Source: Zoogloeaceae bacterium (lineage in GTDB: Bacteria > Pseudomonadota > Gammaproteobacteria > Burkholderiales > Rhodocyclaceae). Taken from it: a stretch of DNA of 20,404 nt. A model generated the notes under the pieces. That model was not told where the DNA came from and did not search any database. It worked only from the letters and a program-made list of their open reading frames with translations. How positions within the stretch are numbered: position 1 is the first letter of the stretch; every line of letters starts with the position of its first letter. The DNA is taken from assembly GCA_031259605.1 (NCBI GenBank), contig JAIRLE010000006.1:1-20404 (forward strand). The letters are read 5' to 3'. Position numbers and translations under genes: made by a program. Shown here in pieces: positions 14,179 to 20,404 of this stretch.

Positions 14179-14981
14179 TTTTTGGCGGTACAGAAAACGA
14201 CGTGATAGGTGAGCGGCAGACCGCGCGCGTCGCGCCGGGCTTCATAGGCGGCTTCCAGTTTTTGCCAGGTCTTGCGCCCGATCAGGCCGGGGCGGCGGGA
14301 AGAAGGCGCAATCTGGTTGGCGCCGATGGCCTTGATGGCCTTGATCAGGCTGCGCATGTCGCGGTAATGGGCGACGCAGGGTTCGGTATGAATCCCGATG
14401 CCGGAAAATCCGGCGGCGGAAAGCGCCGTTTTCCAGTTTTCCGGCGTCTGGAAAGGCAGGGTATGCGGGTAAGCGTCGACCTGGGCGAAAATTTCGTCGA
14501 GTTCGTGGAAAGTGCCGGGCGCCAGGCTGGAGAGCGCCAGCGTTCCCTTGGGCCAGAGCACCCGCCAGGCTTCGCGGGAGAGGGCTGCCGGATTGCACCA
14601 TTGGGCGGTGAGGTTCGACCAGTACAGTCCCGCCACTTCGTCGCGCAGGGGGATGTGTTCCACATCGCCGCAGACGCCGAATTCCAGTTGCCGGATGTGG
14701 GCGAGCATGGCGCGGGAAAAATCCAGCGCGATGCAACGCGCCGCCGGAAAGCGCAGGGCAAGCATTTCCAGGCTGAAACCGGTGCCGCAACCGGCGTCCA
14801 GGATGATGGCGGGGATCAGCGTGGACGGCAAAAGACCGATCAGCCGCGAAGAAACCCAGCGTTGCACCCGCGCGGCGCTGTTGTAGGTGTTGGCGGCACG
14901 CTCGAAATTCTGCCGCACCAGACGCTTGGAAGGCAGATCCGGGCGCGCGGACAAGGGGGAAGAAAAGCGGACGGTTTTCAT
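14175..14981 (-). CDS. bioC: malonyl-ACP O-methyltransferase BioC
   Basis: This 268-aa SAM-dependent methyltransferase has the BioC N-terminal signature VRQNFERAANTYNSAARVQ, then motif I ILDAGCGTG (Gly64-Gly68). Further BioC-like blocks are the LYWSNLTAQWC and WRVLWPKGTLALSSL segments. BioC methylates the free carboxyl of malonyl-ACP so that the fatty acid machinery can elongate it to pimeloyl-ACP methyl ester. The ATG at 14981 forms ATGA with the bioH stop, fixing the start; the open frame upstream of it is antisense-type noise. Confidence 0.96.
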   Translation of the reverse strand: MKTVRFSSPLSARPDLPSKRLVRQNFERAANTYNSAARVQRWVSSRLIGLLPSTLIPAIILDAGCGTGFSLEMLALRFPAARCIALDFSRAMLAHIRQLEFGVCGDVEHIPLRDEVAGLYWSNLTAQWCNPAALSREAWRVLWPKGTLALSSLAPGTFHELDEIFAQVDAYPHTLPFQTPENWKTALSAAGFSGIGIHTEPCVAHYRDMRSLIKAIKAIGANQIAPSSRRPGLIGRKTWQKLEAAYEARRDARGLPLTYHVVFCTAKK

Positions 14982-15697
14982 GGGCGGGGCAATTCTCGCA
15001 GAAATCGGGCGCGCGCGGAGGCGTCCGGCGCAAACGGCGCGTGCGCCTTGTCCGGGATGAGGGACAAACGCGCCCGCGGCAGTTGTCCGGCGAGCCAGCG
15101 GGCGGCTTCCACGGGAATCAGCGGATCGTTTTCGCCGTGAATCACGGTGACAGGACAGGTGACGCGCGCAAGTTCCGCGCGCAGGTCGGCTTCTTCCAGC
15201 CAGAGCAACCCCGCATCCAGCGCCGCTTGCGCCATTGGGCTGGCGTTCTGCAAGAGCCATCGAGCGGTCTGCGGCTGTGCGTCGCCGCGGCAGAAACTGG
15301 CGGCAAAGCGCGGCAGCAGCGATACGCCTTCCTGGCGGATTCTTTCCCGAAAAGCCTGGAGTTCCAGAGGCGGACGCCCGAAAATCCAGCCTTCGCGCTG
15401 GATGAAACTGGGCGTTGCGGCGACAAGCAGAAGCTGGCAAAAACGCTCCGGCGCGGCTTGGGCGGCGGCCAGCGCCAACATGCCGCCCAGCGACCAGCCG
15501 CCCAGGGCGCAGACTGGAGGCAGCCGCGCCAACAATGTTTCCACCGCCGCCGTGAAATGCGCGGGAATGGCGGCGGATGCCTCCGCGCCACAACCCGGCA
15601 AGTCCATGCACTGCCAGCAGCTTTCTTTCAGCGCCGCCTCCAGGGGAGCGCGACCGAATCCCCAGCCAGAGAGAAAAAAGGCGGGCGGCGGGGTCAC
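14978..15697 (-). CDS. bioH: pimeloyl-ACP methyl ester carboxylesterase BioH
   Basis: This 239-aa protein starts at GTG 15697, which overlaps the bioF stop as GTGA. Ser69 lies in GGWSLGGML, the catalytic Asp in HGENDPLIPVEAA and the His in DKAHAPFAPDA; the HAPF motif and the early SGWGFG turn are typical of BioH. It removes the methyl group from pimeloyl-ACP methyl ester, stopping chain elongation. Its position between bioF and bioC, with 4-base overlaps at both ends, ties it to this operon. A longer ATG-started frame (from 15934) runs antisense-like through bioF and was rejected. Confidence 0.95.
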   Translation of the reverse strand: MTPPPAFFLSGWGFGRAPLEAALKESCWQCMDLPGCGAEASAAIPAHFTAAVETLLARLPPVCALGGWSLGGMLALAAAQAAPERFCQLLLVAATPSFIQREGWIFGRPPLELQAFRERIRQEGVSLLPRFAASFCRGDAQPQTARWLLQNASPMAQAALDAGLLWLEEADLRAELARVTCPVTVIHGENDPLIPVEAARWLAGQLPRARLSLIPDKAHAPFAPDASARARFLRELPRP

Positions 15698-16869
15698 GCC
15701 AGCTCCCGCAAGGCGTTGATGAGTTCCGCCACATCGTTTTCTCCGTGAGCGGCGGAAAGGGAAATGCGCAGCCGCGCCGTGCCCGGCGGCACGGTGGGCG
15801 GGCGGATGGCGGCGACCCACAGGCCGCGCCGCCAGAGTTGTTGCGAAAGCGCGAGCGCCTTGTCGTTTTCGCCCAGCATCAGTGGCTGGATGGCGGTCTC
15901 GGAAGGCAGCAGCCGCCAGGGGAGCGCGGCGCATCCCGTCTGCAATTGCCGGATCAACGCCCGCAAATGGGCGCGCCTGGCTTCGTCATTCTGGATGATT
16001 TCCAGGCTTTTTGTTGCGGCAGCCGCGATGGCGGGCGGTTGCGCGGTGGTAAAGATGTAGCTTCTGGCGTTTTGCAGCAGGTATTCGATGGCCAGCGCCG
16101 ATCCGGCGACGAACGCGCCGCTCGTGCCTGCCGCCTTGCCCAGGGTCGCCATCAGCAGGATGCGCGGATGCGGACGAATGCCGCAATGGGCGAGACTGCC
16201 GCGTCCCTCCGGCCCCAGTACGCCAAAGCCGTGCGCGTCGTCGATGACCAGCCATGCGTCAAAGCGTTCCGCCAGCCGGAAGAGATCGGAAAGTGGCGCG
16301 AGATCGCCGTCCATGCTGAAAACGGCATCACTGACGATGACTTTTGTTTTTGCCGCGCTTTGCGCCAGCAGCCGCTCCAGGGCCGCCATGTCGCCATGCG
16401 GGTAGCGGTGCTGGCGGGCGCGGGAAAGCCGTGCGGCGTCGATCAGGGAAGCGTGATTCAACCGGTCGGCAAAGATAGCGTCGTCGCGTCCTGCCGCCAG
16501 TGTCGGCGTGACTGCCAGATTGGCGAGATAACCGGCGGAAAAGACAAGACAACGATCAAAGCCGGTAAATTCGGCAAGACGCCGTTCCAGGGTCTCATGC
16601 GCTTTCAGATGTCCGCTTATCAAGTGGGAAGCGCCACTGCCCGCGCCCCAGTCGCGCGCGCCTTGCGCCATTGCGGCAATGATATCGGGATGCGCCGCCA
16701 GACCCAGATAGTCATTGCTGGCAAAAGCCAGCATCTTTTGCCCTTCCATGATCGCATGTGGCGTCAAAGGCGAATCCAGCCGCCGCCGCTGGCGCATCAA
16801 TCCAGCGTCGGCGAGCTGACGCAAGCGGGCGGATAAAAGCTGTTCGCGTGTGCGTGGGGTGTTTTTCAT
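15694..16869 (-). CDS. bioF: 8-amino-7-oxononanoate (KAPA) synthase
   Basis: The protein is 391 aa from ATG 16869, or 402 aa from ATG 16902; neither start has a strong ribosome site. The shorter one gives the more usual BioF N-terminus (LLSARLRQLADAG). Family motifs are SNDYLGLAAHP, GSGASHLISGH, LNHASLIDAARLS, DDAHGFGVLG and the PLP lysine Lys245 in TLGKAAGTSGAF. BioF condenses pimeloyl-ACP with alanine to form KAPA. It is the first gene of the biotin run and is divergent from rpsL. I could not find a convincing promoter on the minus strand in the 284-base gap upstream. Confidence 0.95.
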   Translation of the reverse strand: MKNTPRTREQLLSARLRQLADAGLMRQRRRLDSPLTPHAIMEGQKMLAFASNDYLGLAAHPDIIAAMAQGARDWGAGSGASHLISGHLKAHETLERRLAEFTGFDRCLVFSAGYLANLAVTPTLAAGRDDAIFADRLNHASLIDAARLSRARQHRYPHGDMAALERLLAQSAAKTKVIVSDAVFSMDGDLAPLSDLFRLAERFDAWLVIDDAHGFGVLGPEGRGSLAHCGIRPHPRILLMATLGKAAGTSGAFVAGSALAIEYLLQNARSYIFTTAQPPAIAAAATKSLEIIQNDEARRAHLRALIRQLQTGCAALPWRLLPSETAIQPLMLGENDKALALSQQLWRRGLWVAAIRPPTVPPGTARLRISLSAAHGENDVAELINALRELA

Positions 16870-17040
16870 CGTAAAACCGACTTTGTTTCGAGCGGCAGGC
16901 ATGAAAGCCTGTCGCTAATTTTTTGCTGGGAGGCGCGTCAAACAAGGTACGCCAAGTTAACGCGCGCCGTCGTTTTTTGTCCACTGCTTTTTGCGCCGCT
17001 TTCCAGACGCCGGAATTTACATGCAAACTTGCTCGCGTTC

Positions 17041-17069
17041 TTGACACTCGGCTTGTCAACCCATAGAAT
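17041..17069 (+). promoter_or_regulatory. strong sigma70-type promoter of the rpsL-rpsG-fusA-tuf operon
   Basis: A consensus -35 TTGACA (17041-17046), a 17-base spacer and TAGAAT (17064-17069). The leader to rpsL is about 110 bases. The spacer ends with TGTCAA (17054-17059), making an inverted repeat with the -35 (loop of 7). The rest of the gap 16903-17186 has no gene; it must also hold the bioF promoter, which I could not place. Confidence 0.85.
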
Positions 17070-17163
17070 CGCCGATCTTTTTTCCGACAGGGGGCTAGAT
17101 TGACGCCTCTGTTTTGTATAACAGCAAGGCTGGAATCCGCGTGTTCCGGCAGGTTTGGGCGGG

Positions 17164-17176
17164 TCTGGCCGCCAGA
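17164..17176 (+). promoter_or_regulatory. small hairpin overlapping the rpsL ribosome-binding site
   Basis: TCTGG (17164-17168), loop CCG, CCAGA (17172-17176). The right arm takes in the first bases of the AGAGGA Shine-Dalgarno (17174-17179), 7 bases before the rpsL ATG. It could modulate initiation, but it is only 5 pairs. Confidence 0.35.
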
Positions 17177-17186
17177 GGATTTTTGA

Positions 17187-17564
17187 ATGCCTACCATCAA
17201 TCAGCTCGTGCGCAAGCCGCGCGTGGCGGAAGTCGTGAAGAACAAGGTGCCGGCGCTGGAAAAGTGTCCGCAAAAGCGCGGCGTGTGCACCCGCGTCTAT
17301 ACCACTACCCCGAAAAAGCCGAATTCCGCCTTGCGCAAGGTGTGCAAGGTGCGCCTGACCAATGGTTATGAAGTCATCTCCTACATTGGCGGCGAAGGCC
17401 ACAATTTGCAGGAGCACTCGGTGGTGCTGATTCGCGGCGGTCGGGTAAAGGATTTGCCCGGCGTGCGTTATCACACCGTGCGCGGTTCCCTGGATACCCA
17501 GGGTGTGAAAGACCGCAAACAGGCCCGTTCCAAATACGGCGCCAAGCGTCCGAAGGCCGCCTGA
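17187..17564 (+). CDS. rpsL: 30S ribosomal protein S12 (uS12)
   Basis: This 125-aa, full-length S12 sits in the decoding centre. It has TTTPKKPNSALRKV with Lys43, and GGRVKDLPGVRYH with Lys88 and Asp89. Lys43 and Lys88 are the usual streptomycin-sensitive residues, and Asp89 is the residue methylthiolated by RimO where that enzyme is present. AGAGGA at 17174-17179 supports the ATG. It is the first gene of the str operon. Confidence 0.99.
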   Translation: MPTINQLVRKPRVAEVVKNKVPALEKCPQKRGVCTRVYTTTPKKPNSALRKVCKVRLTNGYEVISYIGGEGHNLQEHSVVLIRGGRVKDLPGVRYHTVRGSLDTQGVKDRKQARSKYGAKRPKAA

Positions 17565-17590
17565 TCCCCAGGTTGCCCCGGAAGTAAGTG

Positions 17591-17659
17591 GCCGCCCCTG
17601 CGTATGCGAAAAGCAAAAGCTGTCGGGCGGCTGGAGGTTTTATGCGAAACGGTTTCGCA
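17591..17659 (+). promoter_or_regulatory. structured rpsL-rpsG intercistronic leader, candidate S7 translational operator
   Basis: The 127-base gap holds GCCGCCC (17591-17597) pairing with GGGCGGC (17625-17631). It also holds a perfect TGCGAAA/TTTCGCA hairpin (17643-17649, 17653-17659, loop CGG). TATGCGAAA occurs twice (17603-17611, 17641-17649), so TTTCGCA could pair with either copy. In E. coli the S12-S7 gap binds S7 for feedback control; by analogy this may do the same, but I cannot align the two by eye. Confidence 0.5.
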
Positions 17660-17691
17660 CAGCCTCGACTGAACAGAGAAAGAGATTCATC

Positions 17692-18162
17692 ATGCCTCGT
17701 CGTCGTGAAGTGCCCAAGCGCGAAATCCTGCCCGATCCCAAGTTCGGCAGCCAGGATGTCTCCAAATTCATCAACGCCATCATGCAGTCCGGCAAGAAGT
17801 CGGTCGCCGAACGTATCGTCTATGGCGCGTTCAGCCAGATTTCCACGAAAAGCGGCAAGGATCCGCTGGAAGTCTTCTCCGCCGCCATCGGCAACATCAA
17901 GCCCCTGGTGGAAGTCAAGTCGCGCCGCGTCGGCGGCGCGAACTATCAGGTGCCGGTGGAAGTGCGTCCGGCGCGGCGCATGGCGCTTGCCATGCGTTGG
18001 CTGCGCGAGGCCGCCCGCAAGCGTTCCGAAAAAACGATGGGTCTGAGGCTCGCCGCCGAAATGCTGGAAGCCTCGGAAAATCGCGGCGGAGCGGTGAAGA
18101 AACGCGACGAAGTGCATCGCATGGCCGAAGCCAACAAGGCTTTCTCCCATTTCCGCTTTTAA
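17692..18162 (+). CDS. rpsG: 30S ribosomal protein S7 (uS7)
   Basis: This 156-aa S7 is a primary 16S rRNA binder that nucleates assembly of the 30S head. It has MPRRREVPKREILPDPKFGS, then VSKFINAIMQSGKKSVAERIVY and VPVEVRPARRMALAMRWL, all typical. AGAAAGAGA precedes the ATG. fusA follows 15 bases after its stop. In E. coli S7 is the autoregulator of this operon, which is of interest given the structured gap upstream. Confidence 0.98.
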   Translation: MPRRREVPKREILPDPKFGSQDVSKFINAIMQSGKKSVAERIVYGAFSQISTKSGKDPLEVFSAAIGNIKPLVEVKSRRVGGANYQVPVEVRPARRMALAMRWLREAARKRSEKTMGLRLAAEMLEASENRGGAVKKRDEVHRMAEANKAFSHFRF

Positions 18163-18177
18163 GGGAAGAGGCACATC

Positions 18178-20271
<2,094 letters not shown>

Positions 20272-20287
20272 CCCTTGGAGAATTGAA

Positions 20288-20404
20288 ATGGCAAAGGAAA
20301 AGTTTTCGCGCACCAAGCCGCACGTGAATGTGGGGACGATAGGACACGTTGACCACGGGAAGACGACGCTGACGGCGGCGATCACGACGGTATTGTCGAG
20401 GAAG
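20288..20404 (+). CDS. tuf: elongation factor Tu, N-terminal part (cut by window end)
   Basis: The first 39 codons of EF-Tu are present: MAKEKFSRTKPHVNVGTIGHVDHGKTTLT, shown here as MAKEKFSRTKPHVN then VGTIGHVDHGKTTLT with P-loop GHVDHGKT. It starts 16 bases after fusA with GGAG (20277-20280) upstream, as expected for the last gene of a str operon. Codon use differs from fusA: six of seven Thr codons are ACG, glycine uses GGG and GGA with no GGC, and ATA and AGG appear. The rest lies beyond the window. Confidence 0.97.
   Translation, partial: MAKEKFSRTKPHVNVGTIGHVDHGKTTLTAAITTVLSRK

Noticed and set aside
16937..16961. Imperfect dyad GTCAA-N15-TTAAC upstream of bioF as a BirA-type operator
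   Set aside because: Only short half-sites match and they do not resemble the TTGTAAACC/GGTTTACAA operator; the spacing match may be chance.
17100..17122. Second rpsL promoter TTGACG ... TATAAC
   Set aside because: The spacer is only 11 bases, far from the 16-18 needed.

Overview
The window is ordinary, densely packed bacterial chromosome, GC-rich by eye. It points to a betaproteobacterium or a close gammaproteobacterial relative. The indicators are elongation factor P with an arginine at position 32 next to its rhamnosyltransferase EarP, the pilT-pilU pair divergent from yggS-proC-yggT-yggU, a bioF-bioH-bioC-bioD run, and an rpsL-rpsG-fusA-tuf (str) operon. No mobile element, CRISPR array, prophage or rRNA is visible. 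These calls rest on reading motifs by eye; no database search was run.

Left part (1-6208, mostly + strand): two lysine tRNA genes (anticodons TTT and CTT), each behind its own good sigma70-type promoter with a GC-rich discriminator. They are followed by a very basic 57-residue protein of unknown function and an intrinsic terminator. Next come a membrane-anchored CapD/WbpM-type nucleotide-sugar dehydratase/epimerase (+), then a NudL-type CoA pyrophosphatase and an exported retropepsin-like aspartic protease (both -). A class I glutamine amidotransferase, earP and efp (+) follow, closed by a bidirectional terminator.

Middle (6225-11115): pilT-pilU (-) encode the twitching-motility retraction ATPases. 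They face yggS-proC-yggT-yggU (+), which cover PLP homeostasis, proline synthesis, a membrane protein and a DUF167 protein. The two promoters overlap in a 60-80 base divergent region.

Right-middle (11143-16902, all -): bioF, bioH, bioC and bioD are joined by 4-base stop/start overlaps. A second alpha/beta hydrolase and then malonyl-CoA decarboxylase lie downstream. BioC, BioH, BioF and BioD together cover starting the pimeloyl chain on malonyl-ACP, releasing it, and making KAPA and dethiobiotin. bioA and bioB are not in the window.

Right end (17041-20404, +): the str operon starts at rpsL from its own strong promoter, next to the divergent bio operon and not behind rpoBC. tuf is cut by the window end.

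I found no clearly new multi-gene system. The best leads are small: the basic protein in the tRNA-Lys unit, the alternative RNA structures between rpsL and rpsG, the malonyl-CoA decarboxylase beside a malonyl-dependent biotin operon, and the str operon separated from rpoBC.
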